Assembly: GCA_030680295.1 (NCBI GenBank)
Contig: JAUXVU010000018.1
Span: forward strand, 310,001-374,000
Direction: 5' to 3'
Origin: Moraxellaceae bacterium
GTDB taxonomy: Bacteria; Pseudomonadota; Gammaproteobacteria; Pseudomonadales; Moraxellaceae
Length of the DNA stretch: 64,000 nucleotides
The notes beneath the pieces were generated by a model that saw only the letters and a program-made list of their open reading frames with translations, had not been told where the DNA came from and did not search any database. This document shows positions 1 to 8,082 of this stretch, piece after piece. Position numbers and translations under genes: made by a program. The first letter of the stretch is position 1. The number at the start of each line of letters is the position of its first letter.

Positions 1-220
1 TGAACAGAAACATCACAACGCCTAGTTCGGCAAAGTGAATGATGGCGTCGGGGTCAGTGAAAATACCAAAACCAAAAGGTCCAATGATTAAGCCAGCGGT
101 TAAATAACCCAAGACAGCATCTAGCTTGAAGCGCTTAAAAATAGGTACCACAACAATAGCGGCTACTAACAGGGCAACAGCAGGCATTAATTGAACAGCA
201 GAGGATGCATCAGCAGCCAT
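1..220 (-). CDS. CPA2-type cation/proton antiporter, N-terminal part (runs off window)
   Basis: Only the first 73 residues are present; the gene continues beyond the left edge. The protein starts MAADASSAVQLMPAV and then shows two hydrophobic segments separated by KRFKLDAVLGYLTAGLIIGP, the conserved opening of KefB/KefC-like monovalent cation:proton antiporters (CPA2 family) of the inner membrane. An AGGG ribosome-binding site lies 7 bases before the ATG at 220. It lies downstream of the YcaC-like gene on the same strand, but a 9-bp hairpin in the 79-base gap suggests separate transcription or attenuation. Whether the full protein carries a C-terminal RCK/TrkA-N domain cannot be seen. The family call is strong; the transported ion is unknown. 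Confidence 0.8.
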   Translation of the reverse strand, partial: MAADASSAVQLMPAVALLVAAIVVVPIFKRFKLDAVLGYLTAGLIIGPFGFGIFTDPDAIIHFAELGVVMFLF

Positions 221-264
221 GTCAGAACCCTAGGCAGAGAGGAGAGTTTTCAACAATAACAAAG

Positions 265-290
265 CGGGGTTTGATTGGCACCAAACCCCG
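265..290 (-). terminator. Hairpin terminator after the YcaC-like gene
   Basis: Perfect 9-bp arms CGGGGTTTG (265-273) and CAAACCCCG (282-290) enclose an 8-base loop. On the minus strand the stem is followed by CTTTGTTATT, a weak T-rich tract. Its position just after the stop codon at 300 fits an intrinsic terminator. The imperfect T tract means some read-through into the antiporter gene is possible. Confidence 0.6.
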
Positions 291-299
291 GTCGGAAAA

Positions 300-932
300 T
301 TACTTTTCTGCAGTCAGTGTGAAATAGCTAGTCATCAAGTTACGGTAGTCAGGAATGTGGTTGGAGAACAATGTTCCCAAACCTTCGATGTCATTGCGCC
401 AGTCGCGGTGTAACTCGCAAGCTGCGCCAAACCATGTCATTAATTGAGCGCCAGCAGCAGACATACGGTCTAAGGCAGCGTCACGTGTCATTTCATTGAA
501 TGTGCCGGAAGCATCGGTAATAACAAATACTTCATAACCTTCTTCTAAAGCAGACAGTGTTGGAAAGGCAACACAGACTTCAGTGACAACACCAGCAATG
601 ATCAGCTGTTTTTTACCTGTTGCTTTAACCGCTTTAACGAAGTCTTCATTGTCCCAAGCGTTAATTTGGCCTGGACGAGCAATATAAGGAGCATCTGGGA
701 ACTGTTCTTTCAGCTCTGGAACGAGTGGGCCATTAGGACCGGTTTCAAAGCTGGTGGTCAAGATAGTAGGTAAGTTGAAGTACTTTGCGAGATCACCTAG
801 GGCTAATACATTGTTCTTGAATTTGTCTGGATCAATGTCACGAACTAAAGACAATAGACCTGCTTGGTGGTCGACCAAAAGCACAGCAGCGTTGTTTTTG
901 TCTAAACGATTGTAGCGAAATGGTTGTGTCAT
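300..932 (-). CDS. Isochorismatase-fold hydrolase, YcaC family
   Basis: This is a 210-residue cysteine hydrolase of the isochorismatase-like superfamily, closest in pattern to E. coli YcaC, a cytoplasmic oligomeric protein without a firmly established substrate. The opening LLVDHQAGLL supplies the catalytic aspartate and IIAGVVTEVCVAFPTLSA supplies the nucleophilic cysteine. I chose the ATG at 932 because GGAG sits 6 bases upstream; an in-frame TTG at 944 has no such site. It is transcribed divergently from a LysR-type regulator 109 bases away, the usual arrangement of a LysR target gene. Hydrolysis of an amide or enol-ether metabolite is inferred from family only. Confidence 0.85.
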   Translation of the reverse strand: MTQPFRYNRLDKNNAAVLLVDHQAGLLSLVRDIDPDKFKNNVLALGDLAKYFNLPTILTTSFETGPNGPLVPELKEQFPDAPYIARPGQINAWDNEDFVKAVKATGKKQLIIAGVVTEVCVAFPTLSALEEGYEVFVITDASGTFNEMTRDAALDRMSAAGAQLMTWFGAACELHRDWRNDIEGLGTLFSNHIPDYRNLMTSYFTLTAEK

Positions 933-1041
933 TTTGTGCTCCAAATGAGTTGATGGCCTTGGGACTAACCACTCTAAAAGCTATACAAACATCAGACAAT
1001 ATCGGTTAAATTGACCTCAGTGTTCTATTTGGGGAACAGTT

Positions 1042-1932
1042 GTGCATGATTTAAACGATTTGTATTTTTTCGTTCAAGTAGTGGATCACGGTGGTTTTGC
1101 AGCAGCAGGTCGAGCACTTGGTCAGCCAAAATCTAAATTGAGTCGACGTATTTCACAATTAGAAGATCGCTTAGGTGTTCGCTTATTGCAGCGCTCAACA
1201 CGGCATTTTTCTGTGACGGAAATGGGGCAGGCGTTTTATCAAGAGTGTGTGGCGATGCTGGTGCAAGCAGACTCAGCGTTTGAGCTGGTCGAGCGCCACC
1301 GCTCTGAACCGCAGGGCGTTATTCGCCTAAGCTGTCCAAATACCTTGCTCAACTATCGCGTTGGTCCATTGCTCAGCCGCTTTATGGTCAAGTATCCGCG
1401 TGTGCAGATTCACTTAGAAGCGACGAATCGGCGTGTTGATATGATTGCTGAAGGTTTTGATATTGCCTTGCGAGTTCGCTTTCCTCCACTAGAGGACAGC
1501 GATTTAGTGATGCGGGTTTTAGTTGAAAGTCCACAGCGTTTAGTCGCTAGCCCTGAATTGTTAGCATCCTATACAAGCGAATTAAATCCGGCGGATTTGA
1601 GTCGTTTGCCCAGCATGTCATGGGGTGTAGCAAATGACTATGCTTGGTGCATGGAAGGACCAGACGGTGCACAAGAGCAGGTGAGTTATAGGCCCCGTTT
1701 TGTCACAGAAGAAATGACGGCATTACGACAAGCGGCATTGGCGGGTGTGGGTGTGGTGCAATTACCACTAATGGTGGTTGATAAAGATTTGGCTGAAGGT
1801 CGACTGGTGAATATCTGCCCGGACTGGGTGCCTAGGTCTGGCATTGTACATGCCGTTTTCCCTTCGCGACGTGGTGTCTTACCAAGTGTCAGGGCGTTGA
1901 TTGATTTCTTGGCAGAAAATATTTGGGAATAA
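1042..1932 (+). CDS. LysR-family transcriptional regulator
   Basis: A 296-residue LysR-type regulator of standard length. Residues 1-60 form the winged helix-turn-helix DNA-binding domain (FAAAGRALGQPKSKLSRRIS, then LEDRLGVRLLQRSTR), and the remainder is a periplasmic-binding-protein-like effector domain. The start is a GTG at 1042, 8 bases or less after GGGGAA. It is divergent from the YcaC-like hydrolase, which is its likely target, and is followed by a CPA2 antiporter on its own strand. Members of this branch (CrgA/DhcR-like N-terminus) often sense small aromatic or electrophilic compounds, but no inducer can be read from the sequence. Confidence 0.9.
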   Translation: MHDLNDLYFFVQVVDHGGFAAAGRALGQPKSKLSRRISQLEDRLGVRLLQRSTRHFSVTEMGQAFYQECVAMLVQADSAFELVERHRSEPQGVIRLSCPNTLLNYRVGPLLSRFMVKYPRVQIHLEATNRRVDMIAEGFDIALRVRFPPLEDSDLVMRVLVESPQRLVASPELLASYTSELNPADLSRLPSMSWGVANDYAWCMEGPDGAQEQVSYRPRFVTEEMTALRQAALAGVGVVQLPLMVVDKDLAEGRLVNICPDWVPRSGIVHAVFPSRRGVLPSVRALIDFLAENIWE

Positions 1933-2010
1933 AAAACTGCAGTACCCGTTATGCTGAACTGATCTTGATATGTAAAAAAGTGGGAAATATAAAAGAGAAG
2001 GTATTTGTTG

Positions 2011-3159
2011 ATGAGTCCACTTTCTGTAATGACACTGGTTTTTGTCGCGTTACTTTTTTGCAGTGCTGTTGGTTTGGTGCTAAGGCGAGTGGGTGGTCCT
2101 ACCACCGTTCTTGAGATCGCTGTCGGTTTTATCATTGGTAACTGGTTACTGTCAGATGCTGAAATCGCAAATTTTCGCGGTATCGCTGAGTTGGGTACGA
2201 TTATTTTGTTTTTTTTTGTTGGATTAACTATTTGTCGCTCTACTTTACAAGGTGTTAGTCACCATTTAGTCCGAGTGGTCCCAATTGGCGCGATGATGCC
2301 AGTTATGGTTATGTTGATACTTTACCCTTGGCTGGGTTTAGAGCTGCCGGAGTTTGCTCTTGCCACAGCGGTAGTGATGACAAGCGGTGCAGGCATTGCT
2401 GCCCGTGTTCTAAAGGAAAGTGGTTACTTGGAGTCTCCATCCGGACGATTGCTTTTGACCACTTCTGTGATTGACGATATTCCATCTGTGCTCGCACTCT
2501 CTTTGGCCATGGCTTATGCCGTTGGGGGAGGCCTAATTCAGGCCGTCTTAGTGCCCTTAGTCGTATTGGTGTTTTTATTTTTTGCTCTTAGCCAAATTTC
2601 GCGTATCACCTTATTAGCTAGAGTATCCCCACTATTTCCATTAGGAGTAGCGGTAGTCGCTGCATGGATTACTGCTCAAGCCGGTTTGAGTGCACTTGCC
2701 GGTGCTTTTATGTCTGGTCTAATGCTCGGTGGCCTCTTTCGAGAGAAAGATACTGAATATATTCAGGCTCTATTGGACCTCTGTGTGCCTATCTTTTTCA
2801 TTTTTGTGGGAACACTGATTCCGTTTGAGGTGCTGACAAATCGTGAGAGTTGGATGACTGCAGGTCTAATTAGTTTGGCCACCGTGCTTACACCGTGGCC
2901 AGTTGCATTAGTACTGGGAAAACGCGCAAAACAAGAGGGAATTGACCGATGGCTAGTTGCCAGCGGAATGTTGTCACGAGGGTTGCCTGGTTTGGCTTTC
3001 GCCACTATTGCATTTACTGCTGAACTAATACCAGTTTCACTATTTTCGGCTTTAGTCATTGCCGTTTCGCTAACAAATGTCGTCGGTCCGATATTTATGA
3101 CTTTGCGAATGAATTGGCTTACTCGTAGAGATAAAAATAGTGCCACTAGACTGAGGTAA
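2011..3159 (+). CDS. CPA2-type sodium or potassium/proton antiporter, short form
   Basis: A 382-residue polytopic inner-membrane protein with about 11 to 12 hydrophobic segments. Conserved CPA2 features include GGPTTVLEIAVGFIIGNWLL near the N-terminus, TSGAGIAARVLKE and TTSVIDDIPSVLALS; the paired aspartates of the last motif match the ion-binding DD/ND site in TM5. There is no C-terminal RCK/TrkA domain, so this is the channel half only. The ATG at 2011 is preferred because AGAGAAGG lies 9 bases upstream; in-frame TTG codons at 2005 and 2008 are less likely. It follows the LysR gene by 78 bases. Ion specificity is not determined by what I can see. Confidence 0.85.
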   Translation: MSPLSVMTLVFVALLFCSAVGLVLRRVGGPTTVLEIAVGFIIGNWLLSDAEIANFRGIAELGTIILFFFVGLTICRSTLQGVSHHLVRVVPIGAMMPVMVMLILYPWLGLELPEFALATAVVMTSGAGIAARVLKESGYLESPSGRLLLTTSVIDDIPSVLALSLAMAYAVGGGLIQAVLVPLVVLVFLFFALSQISRITLLARVSPLFPLGVAVVAAWITAQAGLSALAGAFMSGLMLGGLFREKDTEYIQALLDLCVPIFFIFVGTLIPFEVLTNRESWMTAGLISLATVLTPWPVALVLGKRAKQEGIDRWLVASGMLSRGLPGLAFATIAFTAELIPVSLFSALVIAVSLTNVVGPIFMTLRMNWLTRRDKNSATRLR

Positions 3160-3160
3160 C

Positions 3161-3206
3161 TTGATTGCCTCAGCATCTTTTAGAGATCAGATACTGAGGC
3201 AATCAA
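3161..3206. repeat. Inverted repeat between convergent genes, possible bidirectional terminator
   Basis: Perfect 13-bp arms TTGATTGCCTCAG (3161-3173) and CTGAGGCAATCAA (3194-3206) flank a 20-base loop just after the antiporter stop. The next gene converges from the other side. There is no clear T tract on either strand, so it could be a Rho-independent terminator of poor quality, an mRNA-stabilising hairpin, or a protein-binding site. Confidence 0.5.
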
Positions 3207-3278
3207 TACATGTTGGATCATCAATTTAGTTTGGCGCATTAACAAAATAAGCCCACTTTTTAAGTAAGAGTCTTAAAT

Positions 3279-3917
3279 TTATTTGTTCGGTTGTGGGGTT
3301 AAACGCAGATAGGGTTTAACCACTGTATGGCCCTTCGGAAAACGTTCTGCAATTTCTGCAGGGTCTTGCAGCGAAGGAACAATCACCACATCGTCACCGT
3401 CTTGCCAGTTACCGGGGGTGGCGACTTTGTGGTACTCGGTCAATTGCAGTGAATCAATGACACGTAAGATTTCATTAAAATTACGCCCTGTGCTGGCGGG
3501 GTAGGTAATGGTTAGACGAATCTTTTTATCCGGGTCGATCACAAACAGCGAGCGCACAGTAAGCGTGGCGTTCGCGTTTGGGTGGATCATGTCGTAGAGC
3601 GTGCTCACTTTGCGGTCGCTATCAGCCAAAATGGGGAAGTTGACGATAGTGTGCTGCGTTTCGTTGATGTCTTTAATCCACTCATGATGTGAATCAACGG
3701 GATCAACTGATAAAGCAATCGCCTTGACATTACGCTTGGCAAATTCGTCTTTTAGCTTGGCGGTTAAGCCCAGCTCGGTGGTGCACACAGGCGTGAAGTC
3801 GGCAGGGTGTGAAAACAACACACCCCAGCTATCTCCAAGCCATTCATGAAACTTAATGATTCCTTCACTGGAGTCTTGCTCAAAGTCGGGTGCTATATCA
3901 CCTAGTCGTAAACTCAT
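3279..3917 (-). CDS. 1-Cys peroxiredoxin (Prx6-type)
   Basis: A 212-residue peroxiredoxin that reduces hydrogen peroxide and organic hydroperoxides. The peroxidatic cysteine is Cys45 in HPADFTPVCTTE, and the long C-terminal extension (residues about 160-212) is typical of the Prx6 subfamily rather than AhpC. The ATG at 3917 has AGGAAC just upstream; an in-frame TTG at 3944 would overlap cysA and is rejected. It starts 10 bases after the cysA stop on the same strand, so it is almost certainly the last gene of the sulfate transport operon. That placement links peroxide defence to sulfur supply, possibly through CysB-type control, which is inference. Confidence 0.9.
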   Translation of the reverse strand: MSLRLGDIAPDFEQDSSEGIIKFHEWLGDSWGVLFSHPADFTPVCTTELGLTAKLKDEFAKRNVKAIALSVDPVDSHHEWIKDINETQHTIVNFPILADSDRKVSTLYDMIHPNANATLTVRSLFVIDPDKKIRLTITYPASTGRNFNEILRVIDSLQLTEYHKVATPGNWQDGDDVVIVPSLQDPAEIAERFPKGHTVVKPYLRLTPQPNK

Positions 3918-3927
3918 GGTCTGTTCC

Positions 3928-4977
3928 TCATTGAGTGTTTGCAAATAAATGGGCGCGGATAGGGCGTAGCCACAATTTATGTCCGCTAACTAAATCACTA
4001 TCGCCCAATTCGTCGCGGCTAGAAAGCTCAATTTCCAGCAATTCGTTGCCATGAACTAAATCTAATTGCCAGCGTGGGCCAACGGCACGAATGTCTTTGA
4101 CCGTGACACCAATGGCACCCTCGGTATCATGATGTGACAGACTCCAGTCGCTAGGCCGCACATAGGCCGTGGCTTTACCGTTAGCTAAGCCCTGTGACGG
4201 TAAGCGCCAGCCTAGAATATTGGCTTCGCCATTTTCAATGCGTGCTGACAACTTACTGGTTTGACCTAAAAATTCGACAACAAATGGCGTGGCGGGTTTG
4301 TGATAAACCTCGGCGGGTGTGCCTACCTGCTCGATTCTGCCTTTATTAAGCACCACCACACGGTCCGCCACTTCCAAGGCTTCTTCTTGGTCATGCGTCA
4401 CAAACACCGAGGTAATGTGTAGCTCATCGTGCAAACGACGTAACCAGCGACGTAACTCTTTACGAACCTGCGCATCAAGTGCACCAAAGGGCTCATCCAA
4501 TAACAGTACTCGTGGCTCAACCGCTAAAGCGCGAGCCAGCGCAATACGCTGACGTTGGCCACCCGATAACTGACTAGGATAACGATCAGCCAGCCAATCG
4601 AGCTGTACTAGTTGCAGTAACTCATGAACCTTTTGCCGAATGATGGCTTCACTTGGACGGTGTTTACGTGGACGAACGCGCAAGCCAAACGCTACGTTTT
4701 CAAACACCGTCAGATGACGAAAGAGGGCGTAATGTTGAAACACAAACCCTACTTGGCGCTCACGCACAGGCGTTTCGGTGGTGTCTTCGCCATGAAATGC
4801 CAAACGACCGCTGTCTGGTGTTTCTAAGCCAGCAATAATGCGCAGCAAGGTGGTTTTACCGCAGCCTGATGGACCGAGTAGCGCTACAAGCTCACCGCTG
4901 CCAATGTCTAAGGAGACATCGTTTAACGCGTGAAACTGGCCAAAGTGTTTATGAATGCTGTTGATATCAATACTCAT
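3928..4977 (-). CDS. cysA: Sulfate/thiosulfate ABC transporter ATP-binding subunit CysA
   Basis: A 349-residue cytoplasmic ATPase that powers sulfate/thiosulfate import with the CysT-CysW channel. Walker A is GPSGCGKTT (about residues 35-43), the Q-loop is VFQHYALF, the ABC signature is LSGGQRQR, Walker B is [12 protein letters not shown], and the switch histidine is in [10 protein letters not shown]-terminal TOBE-like regulatory domain follows residue 240. It is the fourth gene of the operon, 24 bases after cysW and directly before a peroxiredoxin. Length and motifs match CysA throughout. Confidence 0.95.
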   Translation of the reverse strand: MSIDINSIHKHFGQFHALNDVSLDIGSGELVALLGPSGCGKTTLLRIIAGLETPDSGRLAFHGEDTTETPVRERQVGFVFQHYALFRHLTVFENVAFGLRVRPRKHRPSEAIIRQKVHELLQLVQLDWLADRYPSQLSGGQRQRIALARALAVEPRVLLLDEPFGALDAQVRKELRRWLRRLHDELHITSVFVTHDQEEALEVADRVVVLNKGRIEQVGTPAEVYHKPATPFVVEFLGQTSKLSARIENGEANILGWRLPSQGLANGKATAYVRPSDWSLSHHDTEGAIGVTVKDIRAVGPRWQLDLVHGNELLEIELSSRDELGDSDLVSGHKLWLRPIRAHLFANTQ

Positions 4978-5001
4978 GATGAAAATTCCTTAAAAATCGT
5001 A

Positions 5002-5898
5002 TTAGGGTTGAGTGACTGGACCGGACTCTTGGAAGCCTTTACTAGCTGCTTCCAGTTCAGCGGCCATACGCCATTCCACATAAGACTTCACAGCCAGTGT
5101 CACCAAGGCCAGTAAGGCCAGCAGGGTCGACACAGCAAAAGCTGCCGTAAATAAATACTCGTTGTACAAAATTTCGATATGCAGCGGCATGGTGTTGGTT
5201 AAGCCACGGATATGACCTGAGACCACCGAAACCGCACCGAACTCGCCCATGGCGCGTGCATTACAGAGAATGACGCCATAAAGCAGACCCCATTTGATGT
5301 TAGGTAAGGTGACGCGCAGAAAGGTTTTAAAGCCGCTGGCACCGAGCGTAATAGCAGCTTCCTCTTCGTCTGAGCCCTGCGCCTGCATCAGCGGGATAAG
5401 CTCACGGGCAACAAACGGGAAGGTGACAAACAGCGTGGCTAAAATGATCGCGGGCACGGCAAATAATATTTTGATGTCGTTTTCGATCAGCCAAACACCC
5501 AGTGCGGTATGAGCACCAAAAATCAACACAAACACTAAGCCAGCAATGACCGGTGATACCGCAAATGGTAAGTCGATTAAGGTGGTTAATATTGATTTGC
5601 CACGAAACTCAAACTTAGCAATTGCCCACGCGGCGCAAATCCCAAACACCACGTTAATGGGTACGGAAATGGCCGCCGCTAACAGCGTTAGGCGAATGGC
5701 TGACCATGCATCCGGGTCATCAAATGCCGCTAAATAAGCCTGCCAACCATTACGTAATGCTTCGGTGAAAACGGCCACCAATGGCGCAAACAAAAATAAC
5801 GATAAGAAGGTAAAAAATACGGTAAAAAGCAGCACTCTTACCCACAGTGGATCTTGTAAGGCCTGGCTGCGTTTAGCGCTTAATGTGACGACGGCCAT
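5002..5898 (-). CDS. cysW: Sulfate ABC transporter permease CysW
   Basis: A 298-residue inner-membrane permease with six predicted transmembrane helices. The EAA loop that docks on CysA is visible as EEEAAITLGASGFKTFLRVTLP. Its ATG lies 2 bases after the cysT stop, with a strong AAGGAGG ribosome-binding site inside the end of cysT, indicating translational coupling. Together with CysT it forms the heterodimeric channel for sulfate and thiosulfate. The assignment to CysW rather than CysT rests on gene order and on the shorter N-terminus. Confidence 0.93.
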   Translation of the reverse strand: MAVVTLSAKRSQALQDPLWVRVLLFTVFFTFLSLFLFAPLVAVFTEALRNGWQAYLAAFDDPDAWSAIRLTLLAAAISVPINVVFGICAAWAIAKFEFRGKSILTTLIDLPFAVSPVIAGLVFVLIFGAHTALGVWLIENDIKILFAVPAIILATLFVTFPFVARELIPLMQAQGSDEEEAAITLGASGFKTFLRVTLPNIKWGLLYGVILCNARAMGEFGAVSVVSGHIRGLTNTMPLHIEILYNEYLFTAAFAVSTLLALLALVTLAVKSYVEWRMAAELEAASKGFQESGPVTQP

Positions 5899-5900
5899 GG

Positions 5901-6770
5901 TTATGCCTCCTTACCGGTGCGTAGGCGCACCCATGATTGCAAACTATTGATAATAAGTAATAAAACAAACGATACGACGAGCATGACGGCAGCAATGGCG
6001 GCGGCACCTTCGTAGTTGTATTGCTCTAATTGCGTCACGATTAGCAGTGGTGCAATTTCCGAGACATAAGGCATGTTGCCGGCAATAAAAATAACCGAGC
6101 CGTATTCGCCAATGGCGCGGGCAAATGCCAAGGCAAAGCCGGTAATCAAGGCGGGCAGAATCGCCGGGAAAATAACCGCTTTAAATGACTGCCAACGGCT
6201 AGCACCAAGGCTGGCTGCAGCCTCTTCAAGCTCGGCTTCAATGTCGGCTAAAACGGGCTGCACAGTGCGTACAACAAACGGCAAACTAATAAAGGTGAGT
6301 GCAACGACAATGCCGGTTGGGGTAAAGGCAACTTTGATGTCGTAATTGGCTAGAAAACTGCCAAATAAGCCATTTTGGGCATACAGCGCTGTTAGTGAAA
6401 TACCGGCAACGGCAGTTGGTAGCGCAAATGGCAAGTCGACTAGGGCATCAACAATTTTGCGACCGGTAAAGTCATAACGTACCAGCACCCATGCGACTAA
6501 AAAACCAAACACTGCGTTGATGGCGGCTGCAATAAACGCTGCACCAAAGCTGACGCGGTAGGCTGATAACACCCGCTCTGACAAGATTAGGGTGTGAAAT
6601 TCAGTCCACGTCATGCCGGTGGCTTTAACAAACAACAAGGCCAATGGGATTAAAATAAGCAGACTTAAGTAAGTAATACTGTAGCCCAGTGTCAGACCAA
6701 AGCCGGGGATGACCCGTTTAGGTTTGGCACTTTTGGTTGAGTTGCCAAGCTCGGCCGCATTAGCGGTCAT
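5901..6770 (-). CDS. cysT: Sulfate ABC transporter permease CysT (CysU)
   Basis: A 289-residue inner-membrane permease of the sulfate ABC importer. After a 20-residue hydrophilic N-terminus come six hydrophobic helices. The coupling motif is EEAAASLGASRWQSFKAVIFP-like (residues about 185-205). GGAG lies 8 bases before the ATG at 6770, and the gene starts 41 bases after sbp. It is the second gene of sbp-cysT-cysW-cysA-peroxiredoxin. Confidence 0.93.
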   Translation of the reverse strand: MTANAAELGNSTKSAKPKRVIPGFGLTLGYSITYLSLLILIPLALLFVKATGMTWTEFHTLILSERVLSAYRVSFGAAFIAAAINAVFGFLVAWVLVRYDFTGRKIVDALVDLPFALPTAVAGISLTALYAQNGLFGSFLANYDIKVAFTPTGIVVALTFISLPFVVRTVQPVLADIEAELEEAAASLGASRWQSFKAVIFPAILPALITGFALAFARAIGEYGSVIFIAGNMPYVSEIAPLLIVTQLEQYNYEGAAAIAAVMLVVSFVLLLIINSLQSWVRLRTGKEA

Positions 6771-6811
6771 AATTATGCTCCTTACAAAACCGGCCAGTGA
6801 TGATGTTTTTA

Positions 6812-7831
6812 TTAACGACGGCCAGCGCTGTAGATTTGGTCAAACAACCCGTTGTCACTAAAGTGTTTGTTCTGAGCTGCTTGCCAGCCACCAAAGTCTT
6901 TAATGTTTAACAGATCAACTCTCACAAACTGATTGGCATATTTAGCCGCAGCCTTAGGATCGGTTGGACGGTAGAAGTGCTTACCGGCAATGTCTTGGCC
7001 TTCAGGTGAGTACAAGTATTCCAAGTAAGCTTTGGCCACGGTTGTGGTGCCTTTACGTTTGGCAACGGCATCAACAACAGTGACAGGCGGTTCAGCCAAG
7101 ATGCTGATTGATGGCACAACAATCTCTAACTTGTCGGCACCCAGTTCACGTAAGGCCAAAAATGCTTCGTTTTCCCAAGACAAGAACACATCACCAATGC
7201 CGCGTTCGGCAAATGTAGTTAATGCGCCACGAGCACCGGAATCCAACACAGGTACGTTGCGATATAAGCGAGTAACAAAATCTTTTGCTTTGGCCTCATT
7301 ACCACCTGGCTGCTTCAGGGCATAACCCCAAGCGGCTAAGTAATTCCAACGAGCACCACCGGATGTTTTTGGATTAGGCGTAACCACAGATACGTTAGGT
7401 TTAACTAAATCATCCCAGTCTTTGATGTTTTTGGGGTTGCCTTTGCGCACTAGGAACACAATGGTCGATGTATAAGGTGAGCTAGCCTGCAGTAGGCGTG
7501 ATTGCCAGTCTTTGGGGAGGAGTTTGCGGTCTGCAATGGCATCAATGTCATAGGCCAATGCCAAGGTCACTACATCAGCTTGTAGACCATCAATGACGGA
7601 ACGTGCTTGGCGGCCAGAGCCACCGTGTGATTGACGAATGGTGACGTTTTGACCGGTTTTTTCTTTCCAGTGTTTGGCGAATGCTTGGTTGTAGTCTTGA
7701 TACAGCTCGCGTGTCGGGTCGTAGGATACGTTTAATAGCGTGACATCTTTAGGTGCTGCATGAGCTGGGGTGCCCACGGCCAAAAGTGACGTAGCGAGTA
7801 CTACGGCTACGCTAAAGTGTTTAATCAACAT
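6812..7831 (-). CDS. sbp: Periplasmic sulfate-binding protein
   Basis: A 339-residue periplasmic solute-binding protein delivering sulfate to CysTW-CysA. A Sec signal peptide covers residues 1-25, ending in THE-like cleavage context GTPAHA followed by [18 protein letters not shown], a hallmark opening of mature Sbp/CysP proteins. Conserved binding-region text such as [17 protein letters not shown] and [16 protein letters not shown] is present. GGAG sits 7 bases before the ATG. It is the first gene of the sulfate operon. Sbp and CysP cannot be separated with certainty, so thiosulfate binding is also possible. Confidence 0.93.
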   Translation of the reverse strand: MLIKHFSVAVVLATSLLAVGTPAHAAPKDVTLLNVSYDPTRELYQDYNQAFAKHWKEKTGQNVTIRQSHGGSGRQARSVIDGLQADVVTLALAYDIDAIADRKLLPKDWQSRLLQASSPYTSTIVFLVRKGNPKNIKDWDDLVKPNVSVVTPNPKTSGGARWNYLAAWGYALKQPGGNEAKAKDFVTRLYRNVPVLDSGARGALTTFAERGIGDVFLSWENEAFLALRELGADKLEIVVPSISILAEPPVTVVDAVAKRKGTTTVAKAYLEYLYSPEGQDIAGKHFYRPTDPKAAAKYANQFVRVDLLNIKDFGGWQAAQNKHFSDNGLFDQIYSAGRR

Positions 7832-8082
7832 GGTAAGTCTCCAAGAGTGTGTGTTAGCTCAAGGGCGACTTTATGCGAAGTTAATTGGTTTAAATAATAA
7901 TAAATATTCATATTGTTATTCTAAATGGATATATGAAACTCTGGTGCTAAATACCTCTTACTGGCAAACGGGGTCTTGTATCTCATATGCAAAAAACTGC
8001 TAAAGATATGAAATCAAATTATTTTACCGAATATAGAAATGACGGAATGATGCGCTGGTCAACCACTAGGAGTGATCCCATC
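7832..8082. promoter_or_regulatory. Divergent control region between sbp and an OprP-like porin
   Basis: These 251 bases separate the divergent sulfate operon and porin gene. The central part, about 7888-7940, is very AT-rich with repeated ATAA/TTAT-like elements. Such a region would fit CysB-type activation of sulfur genes, but I cannot assign a specific binding site or a convincing -10/-35 pair. AGGAG at 8068-8072 is the ribosome-binding site of the porin. Confidence 0.4.

Noticed and set aside
1686-2135. 149-codon open frame on the minus strand
   Set aside because: It lies antisense to the end of the LysR gene and the start of the antiporter, has no ribosome-binding site or recognisable domain, and the plus-strand genes are well supported.
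7987-8082. 32-residue N-terminal extension of the OprP-like porin
   Set aside because: It would bury the signal peptide; the ATG at 8083 with AGGAG gives a normal exported protein.
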